Source: Pseudoxanthomonas sp.
GTDB taxonomy: Bacteria; Pseudomonadota; Gammaproteobacteria; Xanthomonadales; Xanthomonadaceae
Reading direction: 5' to 3'
Length of the DNA stretch: 59,544 nucleotides
NCBI GenBank assembly: GCA_017745195.1
Contig: JAGHZW010000011.1
Coordinates: 1-59,544 of the forward strand
The notes under the pieces are model-generated. The model did not search any database. It saw only the letters and a list, made by a program, of their open reading frames with translations, and was not told the DNA's origin. Positions within the stretch are counted from its first letter, which is position 1, and every line of letters starts with the position of its first letter. Shown here piece by piece: positions 8,486-16,728 of this stretch. Position numbers and translations under genes: made by a program.

Positions 8486-8582
8486 CCCGGCCGCCGGCAG
8501 CATGGTCGCGACCGGCGGCGGTGATGCCAGGACGCCGCCGCGCTATCGTGCGTCCGGCCTGGCCGCACTTGGGAGGAGTGGG

Positions 8583-9272
8583 GTGGACACCATCAATGAC
8601 GACAGCCTGCGCCTGTATTCCTACTGGCGCTCCAGTGCCGCCTACCGGGTGCGCATCGGCCTGGCACTGAAGGGGCTGGCGTTCGAGACGCTGCCGGTGC
8701 ACCTGCTCCGGGATGGTGGCCAGCAGCATGGCGCCGACTATGCGGCGCTCAATCCGCAACAGCTGGTGCCGGTGCTGCTGCACGGCCGGCGTGCGGTGCG
8801 CCAGTCGATGGCGATCCTGGAATACCTGGAAGAGGCGTGGCCCGATACCGTGCCGCTGCTGCCGGCCGGCGCGCGCGAACGTGGCCGGGTCCGCGCCCTG
8901 GCCCAGCTGGTGGCCTGCGACATCCATCCGCTCAACAACCTGCGCGTGCTGCAGTTCTTCGAGCGGCAATGGAACGTGCCCCAGGCCGAGCGCGACGAGT
9001 GGGTGCGGCACTGGATCGTCGAAGGCCTGGCCGCGTTCGAGGCGCTGGTGGCGGACGATCCTTCGACCGGCACGTTCTGCCACGGCGACGCGCCGGGCCT
9101 GGCCGACTGCTGCCTGGTGCCGCAGCTGTACAACGCACGCCGGTTCGGCGTGGACCCGGGGCAGTGGCGGACGCTGGCGCGCATCGAGCAGGCCTGCCTG
9201 GCGTTGCCGGAGTTCAGGGCCGCGGCCCCGGAAGCGCAACCCGACGCCCCCGTGGGGCGTGCGCCGGCGTAG
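8583..9272 (+). CDS. maiA: Maleylacetoacetate isomerase (zeta-class GST)
   Basis: Glutathione-dependent cis-trans isomerisation of maleylacetoacetate to fumarylacetoacetate. The N-terminal thioredoxin fold begins LRLYSYWRSSAAYRVRIG, holding the SSxxxRVRI signature of zeta GSTs, followed by QQLVPVLL and QSMAILEYLEE; the C-terminal helical domain has CDIHPLNNLRVL, also diagnostic. The GTG at 8583 is chosen because GGGAGGAG sits six bases upstream and the length (229 residues) fits; the frame is open further 5' but overlaps the preceding gene. It acts directly before the adjacent FAH enzyme. Confidence 0.94.
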   Translation: MDTINDDSLRLYSYWRSSAAYRVRIGLALKGLAFETLPVHLLRDGGQQHGADYAALNPQQLVPVLLHGRRAVRQSMAILEYLEEAWPDTVPLLPAGARERGRVRALAQLVACDIHPLNNLRVLQFFERQWNVPQAERDEWVRHWIVEGLAAFEALVADDPSTGTFCHGDAPGLADCCLVPQLYNARRFGVDPGQWRTLARIEQACLALPEFRAAAPEAQPDAPVGRAPA

Positions 9273-9350
9273 GCATCGCCGGCCGCGAACGAACGTGCGG
9301 TCGCCGGTCCACCCGCGGCGCCACGGCCGCGGGTCGGCAGCCAGCGGCTG

Positions 9351-10487
9351 TTACATGAAGCCGTGCGTGATCGAAGGCGAGGACGGCACGCTGTTGACGT
9401 CGGCGTAGGGGTCGTGTTCCTCGCTCGCGCCCTCGGACAGGCGGAATTTCAGCGCCAGGCCGTCGCGGGAGTCCGCCGCGCGCAACGCTTCTTCCTGCTC
9501 CACGCGGCCCTGCTTGACCATCCGGAACAGGCACTGGTCGAAGCTCTGCATGCCTTCTTCCAGCGAACCTTCCATCGCCGCCTTGATCTCGTGGACCTGG
9601 CCGCGCCGCAGCAGGTCGCGGATCATCGGCGTGTTGATCAGCACCTCGGTGGCCGGCAGGCGGCGCTCGTCCACGCCCTTGACCAGGCGCAGCGAAACCA
9701 CCGCGCGCAGGTTCAGCGCCAGGTTCATCAGCACGTTCTTGTGCGCGCTCTCGGGGAAGAAGTTGAGGATGCGCTCGATGGTCTGGTCGGCATTGTTGGA
9801 GTGCAGCGTCGCCAGGCACAGGTGGCCGGTTTCGGCGAACGCGATCGCGGCCTCCATGGTAGTGGCGTCCAGGATCTCGCCGATCAGGATCACGTCCGGC
9901 GCTTCGCGCATCGCGTTCTTCAGCGCGTTGTGGAAGGCATGGGTGTCCAGGCCCACTTCGCGCTGGTTGACGATCGACTTCTTGTGCTTGTGCAGGTATT
10001 CGATCGGATCCTCGATGGTGAGGATGTGGCCGGTCGTGTTGCTGTTGCGGTAGTCGATCATCGACGCCAGCGACGTCGACTTGCCCGAGCCGGTGGAGCC
10101 GACGATCAGCACCAGCCCACGCGGGGTCATGATGATGTCCTTGAGCACCTCCGGCAGGTTGAGCTCCTCGATGCCGGGGATCACGCTGCGGATCGCGCGG
10201 ATCACCATGCCGACTTCGCCGCGCTGCTTGAACACGTTGACGCGGAAGCGGCCGGCGTCGGCCAGGGCAATGGCCATGTTCAGCTCAAGATCGCGCTCGA
10301 ACTGGGGCACCTGGCCCTCGTCCATCAGCGAATAGGCGATCTTCTTGACCATGCCCGGCGGCAGGCCGGTGTTGCCCAGCGGGTAGAGCTTGCCCTCGAT
10401 CTTGATGTACACCGGTGCCCCGGTGGTCAGGAACATGTCCGAGGCATTCTTCTCGGTCATCAGCTTCAGGAAGTAGCCGATATCCAT
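9351..10487 (-). CDS. pilU: Type IV pilus retraction ATPase PilU
   Basis: PilT-paralogous hexameric ATPase that helps retract type IV pili in twitching motility. The 378-residue protein starts MDIGYFLKLMTEKNASDMFL as PilU does, with Walker A VGSTGSGKST (about 129-138), the Asp box TIEDPIEYLHKHK, Walker B region DVILIGEI and the His-box block AETGHLCLATLHSNNADQ. The usual Arg after GEI in this motif is replaced by Leu (GEILDATT). pilT is not adjacent although it often is in relatives; the upstream neighbour is the divergent DUF4398 gene. The ATG at 10487 is the family start. Confidence 0.93.
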   Translation of the reverse strand: MDIGYFLKLMTEKNASDMFLTTGAPVYIKIEGKLYPLGNTGLPPGMVKKIAYSLMDEGQVPQFERDLELNMAIALADAGRFRVNVFKQRGEVGMVIRAIRSVIPGIEELNLPEVLKDIIMTPRGLVLIVGSTGSGKSTSLASMIDYRNSNTTGHILTIEDPIEYLHKHKKSIVNQREVGLDTHAFHNALKNAMREAPDVILIGEILDATTMEAAIAFAETGHLCLATLHSNNADQTIERILNFFPESAHKNVLMNLALNLRAVVSLRLVKGVDERRLPATEVLINTPMIRDLLRRGQVHEIKAAMEGSLEEGMQSFDQCLFRMVKQGRVEQEEALRAADSRDGLALKFRLSEGASEEHDPYADVNSVPSSPSITHGFM

Positions 10488-10610
10488 TGCGCGACGATCC
10501 CCACTGCTCGTTGTTTCTGTCTGGTCCCGGTCCGTGCCGGGGGCGCGCCGTTGCATGCGCGCCGCGGGCTACAGACAATGGCCGTGCCGAAACGACACGA
10601 CGCTCCCCTG

Positions 10611-11009
10611 ATGAACGAGCCTAGCTTCGCACACTTCCGCAGACGTCTGTATGCGCTGGTCGCCGCATCCGGGCTGGCGGTCACAGCCCAGGCCCAGATG
10701 GCTTCCCCGGACCTGCAGCGCGCCGAACAGGCCGTGCAGAAGGCCCAGGCGGCCGATGCCGACCAGTACGCGCCGGACCTGCTCGACGCGGCCCGGCAGG
10801 GGTTGGTCCAGGCGCAGGCCGGATCGCTTTCGCGCAGCCGTGGCGACCGCCGTGACGCCGACGAGCTGGCCCGCCGCGTGGCGGCCGATGCCGACCTGGC
10901 ACGGGCACGCAGCGAGCGCGCGCAGGCCGAAGGCGCATTGCAGCAACGGCGCGAGGAAATCACCGGCCTGCGCCAGACCCTGGGCCTGCCCGCGGAGGCC
11001 ACGCCATGA
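10611..11009 (+). CDS. DUF4398 domain-containing envelope protein
   Basis: A 132-residue protein with an N-terminal signal segment (RRRLYALVAASGLAVTAQAQ) and then a charged all-helical region with ALDAARQGL-like repeats rich in Ala, Gln and Arg (ADQYAPDLLDAARQGLVQAQAG), characteristic of DUF4398 proteins. Function is unknown; these genes commonly sit directly before an OmpA-like gene, as here, where ATGA couples the two. An in-frame ATG at 10578 would add 11 residues; 10611 gives a more regular signal peptide. Divergent from pilU. Confidence 0.75.
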   Translation: MNEPSFAHFRRRLYALVAASGLAVTAQAQMASPDLQRAEQAVQKAQAADADQYAPDLLDAARQGLVQAQAGSLSRSRGDRRDADELARRVAADADLARARSERAQAEGALQQRREEITGLRQTLGLPAEATP

Positions 11010-11884
11010 AGATGCGGGCTTTCGCTCTGGCCGGCTGCCTGGTGGTGGCCGCGATGCCGGTCCATGCCGCCGATGACCCGGATGTGCTGCGCCTCGGCGC
11101 GCGCATGGATGCGCTGCAGGCCGATCCGGCGCTGGGCCGGCTGGCGGCGTTCGAGCAGATGGAGGCACGCCAGGCGATCGCGGTCCTGGCCGACGCCAAG
11201 CGCAGCGAGCGGCCGGGTGCCCTGTACCTGGCCGACCGCCGGGTCGAGATCGCCGAGACCGCGGCGGCGACCGAATCGGCCCGGCGCGAGCTGGCCACCC
11301 TGGACCTGCAGCGCAGCGACCTGCTGCTGCAGGCCAGTCGTCGCGATGCCGAGCGCGCGCGCCAGGAAGCCGAGCGCCTGCGGATCCAGTCGCAGATCCA
11401 GGCCGAGGAGGCCGATCGCCTGCGCCTGGCCGCCGAGGCCGAAGCGGCCGCGCGGACCGATGTCGAGCAGACCCTCAGCACGGTGACCGGCAAGCAGACC
11501 GCGCAGCTGAGCGCCGCGCGGCGCAAGGAAGCCGAGCTGGCCCGACAGGAAGCCGAGATCGTCAGCGGGGCCAAGCTGCCGCCGGCGGTCTTCGAGTCGC
11601 GCGGCGAGGTGTTCACCCTGCCAGGCGGCGCTTTCGCCCAGGGTGCGTTGAGCGCGGACGGCAAGGCCAGCGCCAGCGCGCTGTCGGCGTACCTGCAGAT
11701 CGGCAAGCGTGGGCGGGTGCGGGTCGAGGCCTACGACAAGGACGCCAAACTCGCCCAGGCCCGGGCCAACGCGCTGAAGTCGGCGCTGGTGGCGGGCGGG
11801 GTGCCGGCGGCGCAGGTCCAGGCCGCGGGGGTGAAGTCCGCCGCGACCGCGAAGAAGGCGGCCCAGGTCATCATCGCCCCCTGA
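11006..11884 (+). CDS. Periplasmic coiled-coil protein with OmpA-like C-terminal domain
   Basis: A 292-residue exported protein: signal peptide MKMRAFALAGCLVVAAMPVHA, then a long Arg/Glu/Ala-rich coiled coil at about residues 55-195 (QEAERLRIQSQIQAEEADRL), then a C-terminal domain resembling OmpA-like peptidoglycan-binding folds (FTLPGGAFAQGALS, RVRVEAYDKDAKLAQARANA). The usual OmpA-C Asp and Arg peptidoglycan ligands are only partly recognisable (the NDxLSxxRA-type block reads AQARANAL), so binding may be lost. Overlaps the DUF4398 gene by four bases. Confidence 0.72.
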   Translation: MKMRAFALAGCLVVAAMPVHAADDPDVLRLGARMDALQADPALGRLAAFEQMEARQAIAVLADAKRSERPGALYLADRRVEIAETAAATESARRELATLDLQRSDLLLQASRRDAERARQEAERLRIQSQIQAEEADRLRLAAEAEAAARTDVEQTLSTVTGKQTAQLSAARRKEAELARQEAEIVSGAKLPPAVFESRGEVFTLPGGAFAQGALSADGKASASALSAYLQIGKRGRVRVEAYDKDAKLAQARANALKSALVAGGVPAAQVQAAGVKSAATAKKAAQVIIAP

Positions 11885-11942
11885 GCGCAACGGAAACGTT
11901 AGAAATATCAGGGAGTTGAACAGAGGCTCGCGGGTTTCCCGG

Positions 11943-11975
11943 GCCTGCATCCGGCGCGGCCGGCAGGCGCCTTTC
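11943..11975 (+). terminator. Candidate terminator of the DUF4398/OmpA-like operon
   Basis: Nested hairpin GCCTG...CCGGC GCG GCCGG CAGGC at 11943-11968 followed by GCCTTTCCCTT. The T-run is interrupted, so confidence is modest. Confidence 0.45.
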
Positions 11976-12230
11976 CCTTCCGGAACAGCACCTTGCGCAT
12001 GGGGTTGCTGGCCCCGGTGGCGAAGAGTAGGGTCGGATGCCCGGATGGTGCTTTCGCCTTCCGGGTGACTGGAGCACCTTGCCGATGCAGCCGATGTCCG
12101 CTTCACCGGAGATCGCCGTCGGGCCACCCCAGGCCCGGTCGGGGATGGCTGGTGGCGCCACCCCGGCTGCCGTGCACCGCTGCTTCGACAATGCGACGCC
12201 CCGGACCTCCAGGCCCGGGGCGTTTGCTTT
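11976..12230 (+). other. Structured non-coding stretch, possible small RNA
   Basis: About 250 bases with no supported ORF but several hairpins: GGTGCT...AGCACC (about 12047-12078), the palindrome GGTGGCGCCACC near 12150, and a strong terminator at the 3' end (12195-12230). The terminator is too far from the upstream gene to be its obvious end. The sequence does not match 6S, 4.5S, tmRNA or RNase P as I know them. An sRNA is only a hypothesis. Confidence 0.3.
12195..12230 (+). terminator. Intrinsic terminator upstream of the YdcH-like gene
   Basis: Perfect stem ACGCCCCGG / CCGGGGCGT with a ten-base loop, followed by TTGCTTTTT. It points with the plus strand and ends about 65 bases before the next start codon. 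Confidence 0.82.
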
Positions 12231-12296
12231 TTCCAGGCCGGCCAGGCGGGCCGGCATCCTCGGCAGGGACGCGCGATGATCCCAGGAGGTGCAGAC

Positions 12297-12512
12297 ATGT
12301 TCGAAGGGCAACCGCAGGCCGATATCGAGGCGCTCATGAAGCGCGATCCGGAGTTCAGGCAGCTCTACCAGCGACACCGAACGCTGGACAAGAAGGTGAT
12401 GGATGCCGAGCTCGGGGTCCTGCCCATCGATGACCTCACCCTCGGGCAGATGAAGCGCGAGAAGCTGCACGCCAAGGAAAAACTGCTGCGCATCTACGAC
12501 CGGGCGCACTGA
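12297..12512 (+). CDS. YdcH-like (DUF465) small protein
   Basis: A 71-residue charged helical-hairpin protein, ADIEALMKRDPEFRQLYQRHRTLDKKV followed by LGQMKREKLHAKEKLLRIY, the conserved pattern of YdcH/DUF465 proteins (helix, turn with D/E-x-G, then LKxxKLxxKD-like helix). No molecular role is established. The start at 12297 is fixed by AGGAGGT six bases upstream; a longer in-frame ATG at 12276 has no ribosome site. Confidence 0.85.
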   Translation: MFEGQPQADIEALMKRDPEFRQLYQRHRTLDKKVMDAELGVLPIDDLTLGQMKREKLHAKEKLLRIYDRAH

Positions 12513-12541
12513 CCCGGCAGCACAGGACAACGCTTCATGTC

Positions 12542-12620
12542 GTGGGCGGTGGCGGCCATCCTCGTCGGTCGCCACCGCCCACGCACTCTGGTCGCCACGC
12601 TTTTTTCCTGCGACCTGGCA
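12542..12620 (+). other. Strong hairpin before cbs
   Basis: GTGGGCGGTGGCG (from 12544) pairs perfectly with CGCCACCGCCCAC, a 13-bp GC stem; about 20 bases later a T6 run occurs (12600-12605). It may terminate the YdcH-like transcript or act as a leader structure of the cystathionine beta-synthase gene. No known riboswitch consensus was recognised. Confidence 0.5.
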
Positions 12621-12705
12621 GCATCAGCGGTTCCGGCATCGCCGGTTCCAGCCGATAATCCGGATTCCGCCGCGCAACGCGGCCCTCGAACGGACCGGAT
12701 CGACG

Positions 12706-14082
12706 ATGGCACTGCACGCTTCCGTGCTCGAACTGATCGGGCGCACGCCCATGGTCAAGGCCCGGCGCCTGGATACCGGCGTCTGCGAGCTGTATCTGAA
12801 ACTGGAGAACGCCAATCCCGGTGGCTCGATCAAGGACCGGATCGGCCTGTCGATGATCGAAGCGGCCGAACGCCGCGGTGAACTCAAGCCCGGCGCGACC
12901 CTGGTCGAAGGCACCGCCGGCAACACCGGTATTGGTCTTGCCCTGGTCGCCCAGCAGAAAGGCTACAAGCTGATCCTCGTCGTTCCCGACAAGATGAGCC
13001 GCGAGAAGATCTTCAACCTCAAGGCCATGGGCGCGGAGGTGGTGCTGACCCGCTCGGACGTGGGCAAGGGCCATCCGGAGTACTACCAGGACCTGGCGGC
13101 GAAGATTGCTGCGGACACGCCGGGGGCATACTTCATCAACCAGTTCGGCAACCCCGACAACCCGGCCGCGCACGAGACCGGCACCGGCCCGGAAATCATC
13201 GCGCAGATGGCCGAAGCCGGCGGCTTCGACGCCATCGTGTTCGGCTGCGGCAGCTCGGGCACGATGACCGGCCTGTCGCGCTGCTTCGCCGCGCAGGCAC
13301 CGCACGTGGAGCTGGTGCTGGCCGATCCCGTGGGTTCGATCCTGGCCCGCTACATCAACGAGGGCGTGCTCGACGACAAGTCCGGCAGCTGGCTGGTCGA
13401 GGGCATCGGCGAGGATTTCCTGCCGTCGATCTCGGACTTCAGCCGGGTGAAGAAGGCCTATGCGATCTCCGATGCGGAGAGTTTCCACACCGCGCGCGAA
13501 CTGCTGGCCAAGGAAGGCGTCCTCGGCGGCTCCTCCACCGGCACCCTGCTGGCCGCGGCGCTGAAATACTGCCGCGAACAGGCGACACCGAAGAAGGTCG
13601 TGGTGCTGGTGCCGGACACCGGCAACAAGTATCTATCGAAGATGTACAACGACTACTGGATGCTGGACAACGGCTTCGTCGAGCGCCCGCGCTACGGCGA
13701 CCTGCGCGACCTGATCCTGCGCCCCTACAGCCAGCGCGACACCGTGGTGGTGGGACCGAAGGACCTGCTGACCACCGCCTACCAGCGGATGAAGCTGTAT
13801 GACGTCTCGCAGCTGCCGGTAATGGACGGCGAGCAGCTGGTCGGCATCATCGACGAGAGCGACGTGCTGCTCCATGTCTACGGCGACGAGGCCCGCTTCC
13901 GCGACCCGGTGTCGGTGGCCATGGTCAGCAAGCTCGAGAAGCTGGACGTGAAGTCGCCGATCGAGGCCCTGCTGCCGGTGTTCGACCGCGGCCAGGTGGC
14001 AATCGTGATGGACGGGGAGCGGTTCCTGGGGTTGATCACCCGGATCGACCTTTTGAACTACCTGAGGCGGCGGGTGCAGTAG
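12706..14082 (+). CDS. Cystathionine beta-synthase with C-terminal CBS pair
   Basis: PLP enzyme condensing serine and homocysteine to cystathionine, first step of reverse transsulfuration. The fold-type II domain (about residues 1-320) has the PLP lysine K43 in NPGGSIKDRIG, the substrate loop EGTAGNTGIGLA and the phosphate loop GCGSSGTMTG. Residues 335-458 form two CBS motifs (SQLPVMDGEQLVGIIDESD and VAIVMDGERFLGLITRIDLL) that may sense adenine nucleotides. The domain pair and the adjacent gamma-lyase gene favour cystathionine beta-synthase over cysteine synthase. 458 residues, normal. Confidence 0.92.
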   Translation: MALHASVLELIGRTPMVKARRLDTGVCELYLKLENANPGGSIKDRIGLSMIEAAERRGELKPGATLVEGTAGNTGIGLALVAQQKGYKLILVVPDKMSREKIFNLKAMGAEVVLTRSDVGKGHPEYYQDLAAKIAADTPGAYFINQFGNPDNPAAHETGTGPEIIAQMAEAGGFDAIVFGCGSSGTMTGLSRCFAAQAPHVELVLADPVGSILARYINEGVLDDKSGSWLVEGIGEDFLPSISDFSRVKKAYAISDAESFHTARELLAKEGVLGGSSTGTLLAAALKYCREQATPKKVVVLVPDTGNKYLSKMYNDYWMLDNGFVERPRYGDLRDLILRPYSQRDTVVVGPKDLLTTAYQRMKLYDVSQLPVMDGEQLVGIIDESDVLLHVYGDEARFRDPVSVAMVSKLEKLDVKSPIEALLPVFDRGQVAIVMDGERFLGLITRIDLLNYLRRRVQ

Positions 14083-14248
14083 GCCGGTCCGGGGCGGGTC
14101 GTTTGGATTCGCATGCGTACGGATCGTTATTCCGTGACGTTCATCACGAAGCGTCGCCGGCCGCCCTTCCCGTCTCGACGGAGGATGCCCGGTGCCGGGT
14201 GAAGTGGTGCGGGCTGCTAGAATCCACGACCCTCTCTCGAGAAAGGTC

Positions 14249-15439
14249 ATGACGGAACAGGCCTCCAAGCGCGCCGTGCCAGGCGGACGCCCGCTCGCGC
14301 TGGCAACCCTCGCCATCCACGGCGGCCAAGCGCCCGACCCCAGCACGGGGGCGGTGATGCCGCCGATCTATGCGACCTCGACCTACGCCCAGAGCAGCCC
14401 GGGCGAACACCAGGGGTTTGAATACTCCCGTACCCAGAACCCGACCCGGTTCGCCTACGAGCGCTGCGTGGCGGCGCTTGAGGGCGGCAGCCGTGGCTTC
14501 GCCTTCGCCTCCGGCATGGCAGCCACCTCCACGGTACTGGAGCTGCTGGACAGCGGCGACCATGTCGTCGCGATGGACGACCTGTACGGCGGCAGCTACC
14601 GGCTGTTCGAGCCCGGGCGCCGGCGCAGCGCGGGACTGGATTTCAGCTTCGTCGACCTGGCCGACCTGGAAGCCTTCCAGGCCGCGATCACGTCAAGGAC
14701 GCGGATGGTCTGGATCGAAACCCCGACCAACCCGATGCTGAAGATCGTCGATATCGCCGCCGTGGCGGAGATCGCGCGCAAGCGCGGGCTGCTGGTGGTG
14801 GTCGACAACACCTTCGCCTCGCCGATCGTGCAGCGCCCGCTGGAGCTGGGCGCGCACCTGGTGATGCACTCGGCCACCAAGTACCTCAACGGTCACTCTG
14901 ACATGGTCGGCGGCATGGTCGTGGCCGGCGGCGATACGGAGCTGGCCGAGAAGATGGCTTTCCTGCAGAACTCGATCGGCGCGGTACAGGGGCCATTCGA
15001 CAGCTTCCTCGCGTTGCGCGGGCTGAAGACCCTGCCGCTGCGCATGCGCGCCCACTGCGACAACGCGCTGGCGCTGGCCGAGTGGTTGCAGACCCATCCG
15101 GCAGTGGAGAAGGTCATCTATCCGGGGCTGGCTTCGCATCCACAGCGCGCGCTGGCCGCGCGGCAGATGCAGGGCTTCGGCGGCATCGTCTCGGTTGTGC
15201 TCAAGGGCGGCTTCGAGGCGGCCAAGCGCTTCTGCGAGCGGACCGAGCTGTTCACCCTGGCCGAGTCGCTTGGCGGCGTGGAGAGTCTGGTCAACCACCC
15301 GGCAGTGATGACCCATGCGTCGGTGCCGGTGGAGCGGCGCGAGCGGCTTGGCATCAGTGATGCACTGGTGCGGTTGAGCGCGGGCGTCGAACACGTTGAA
15401 GACTTGCGCGACGATCTGCTGCGCGCCCTTCAAGCCTGA
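14249..15439 (+). CDS. Cystathionine gamma-lyase / gamma-synthase-type PLP enzyme
   Basis: Cys/Met-metabolism PLP enzyme of 396 residues. Motifs: SRTQNPTRFAYERCVAALEGG, the cofactor loop FASGMAA, VVVDNTFASP and the PLP lysine K211 in HSATKYLNGHSD. Paired with cystathionine beta-synthase it most likely splits cystathionine to cysteine, but the corresponding gene in Xanthomonas is traditionally named metB, and sequence alone does not separate lyase from synthase. Start at 14249 is set by GAAAGG. It is the conserved left border of the lipopolysaccharide locus. Confidence 0.88.
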   Translation: MTEQASKRAVPGGRPLALATLAIHGGQAPDPSTGAVMPPIYATSTYAQSSPGEHQGFEYSRTQNPTRFAYERCVAALEGGSRGFAFASGMAATSTVLELLDSGDHVVAMDDLYGGSYRLFEPGRRRSAGLDFSFVDLADLEAFQAAITSRTRMVWIETPTNPMLKIVDIAAVAEIARKRGLLVVVDNTFASPIVQRPLELGAHLVMHSATKYLNGHSDMVGGMVVAGGDTELAEKMAFLQNSIGAVQGPFDSFLALRGLKTLPLRMRAHCDNALALAEWLQTHPAVEKVIYPGLASHPQRALAARQMQGFGGIVSVVLKGGFEAAKRFCERTELFTLAESLGGVESLVNHPAVMTHASVPVERRERLGISDALVRLSAGVEHVEDLRDDLLRALQA

Positions 15440-15489
15440 CCTGCCGATCGACCCGCCACCCCAATACAATCCCCAAGCGAATACATCGG

Positions 15490-16611
15490 ATGGAACAGAA
15501 GAAGAAGCGCATCCTCGTCGTGGTCGGCACTCGGCCGGAGGCGATCAAGATGGCGCCAGTTGTGCTTGAGCTCCGTCGCCAGGACTGGGCGGAGGTGAGG
15601 GTCCTGGCCACCGCGCAGCATCGACAGATGCTCGACCAGGTCCTGACCACGTTCGGTATCGTGCCGGACATCGACCTGGACATGATGCGTCCGAACCAAA
15701 GCTTGCCCGAGCTGACCGCCAGGCTGCTTTCCACCCTCGATGCCGTGCTCGCGTCCGAGGAACCGGATGTCGTCCTGGTGCAGGGCGACACGACTACCGT
15801 GATGACGGTCGCGCTCGCCGCGTTTTACCGGCGGATTCCCGTGGGGCATGTCGAAGCCGGTTTGCGCACCGGCGACATGAGCAATCCCTTCCCGGAGGAG
15901 ATGAATCGCGTCGTCGCGGGGTGTCTGGCAAGGTGGCATTTCGCGCCGACCGACGCCTCGCGGGAGAACCTGTTGCGCGAAGGATTTTCCGATGACGTCA
16001 TCCATGTGACGGGGAATACGGTGATCGATGCGCTCCTGCAGGTTGCCGAGTTGGACATCCCACTGCCCTTCGAGCTGCCCGAAGACCGGCGCCTGGTGCT
16101 GGTGACGGCGCACCGCCGCGAGAACTTCGGTGCACCTTTCAGGGAAGTCTGCGCAGCCATCAGGGACCTGGCCGACCAGCATGAGGACATCCACGTCGTC
16201 TACCCTGTCCATCCCAACCCGAACATCGCGGGGCCCGCGCACGAGATCCTGTCCGGCCATCCGCGCATCAGCCTGATCGATCCGCTGGACTACCTTCCCT
16301 TCGTGTCCGCCATGCGGCGCGCGCACATCATCTTGACCGACTCCGGTGGAGTCCAGGAAGAGGCTCCGGCGCTTGGCAAGCCGGTCCTGGTCATGCGCTA
16401 CGAGACCGAGCGCCCGGAAGCCGTTGCCGCCGGCGTGGTGAAGCTCGTCGGCCCGGATCGCGAAGCGATCCTGCGCGAGGCCGGAGAGCTGCTCGGCGAT
16501 AACGCTGCGCACGCGGCGATGGCCAAGGGAGTTTCACCCTACGGCGATGGCAAGGCGTCGGGCCGGATCGCCGGAATACTGAAAAGGGAACTTTGCGGAT
16601 CCGCAAACTGA
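15490..16611 (+). CDS. wecB: UDP-N-acetylglucosamine 2-epimerase (non-hydrolysing)
   Basis: Cytosolic enzyme interconverting UDP-GlcNAc and UDP-ManNAc, supplying ManNAc or derivatives for surface polysaccharide. The 373-residue protein has VVGTRPEAIKMAPV at the start, VQGDTTTVM, the catalytic-region block GHVEAGLRTGDMSNPFPEE, VTAHRRENFG, and LTDSGGVQEEAPALGKPVL. The gene starts 50 bases after the transsulfuration gene and opens the variable block; the ABC export genes follow after 117 bases. No wecC (ManNAcA dehydrogenase) is nearby, so ManNAc itself, or an enzyme elsewhere, would be needed. Confidence 0.93.
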   Translation: MEQKKKRILVVVGTRPEAIKMAPVVLELRRQDWAEVRVLATAQHRQMLDQVLTTFGIVPDIDLDMMRPNQSLPELTARLLSTLDAVLASEEPDVVLVQGDTTTVMTVALAAFYRRIPVGHVEAGLRTGDMSNPFPEEMNRVVAGCLARWHFAPTDASRENLLREGFSDDVIHVTGNTVIDALLQVAELDIPLPFELPEDRRLVLVTAHRRENFGAPFREVCAAIRDLADQHEDIHVVYPVHPNPNIAGPAHEILSGHPRISLIDPLDYLPFVSAMRRAHIILTDSGGVQEEAPALGKPVLVMRYETERPEAVAAGVVKLVGPDREAILREAGELLGDNAAHAAMAKGVSPYGDGKASGRIAGILKRELCGSAN

Positions 16612-16728
16612 GGTCCAGTCCGTCGGGTCCGCTGCGCCGCACGTTCTGCGGCGATTGGCGGTCACGGTGGTGGGTAAGGCACGCAGCAGGACATCGACCG
16701 GCGGTCGATGCGAGGAGAACCAGAGAAC

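Noticed and set aside
9311-9334. Hairpin ACCCGCGG/CCGCGGGT between maiA and pilU
   Set aside because: No T-run on either strand; may help stop convergent transcripts but evidence is too weak.
15435-15468. TACAAT before wecB as a promoter
   Set aside because: No acceptable -35 at a normal distance; read-through from the transsulfuration genes is equally likely.
16691-16709. Inverted repeat CATCGACCG/CGGTCGATG before wzm
   Set aside because: Short, GC-rich and not placed as a clear promoter or terminator; no function assigned.
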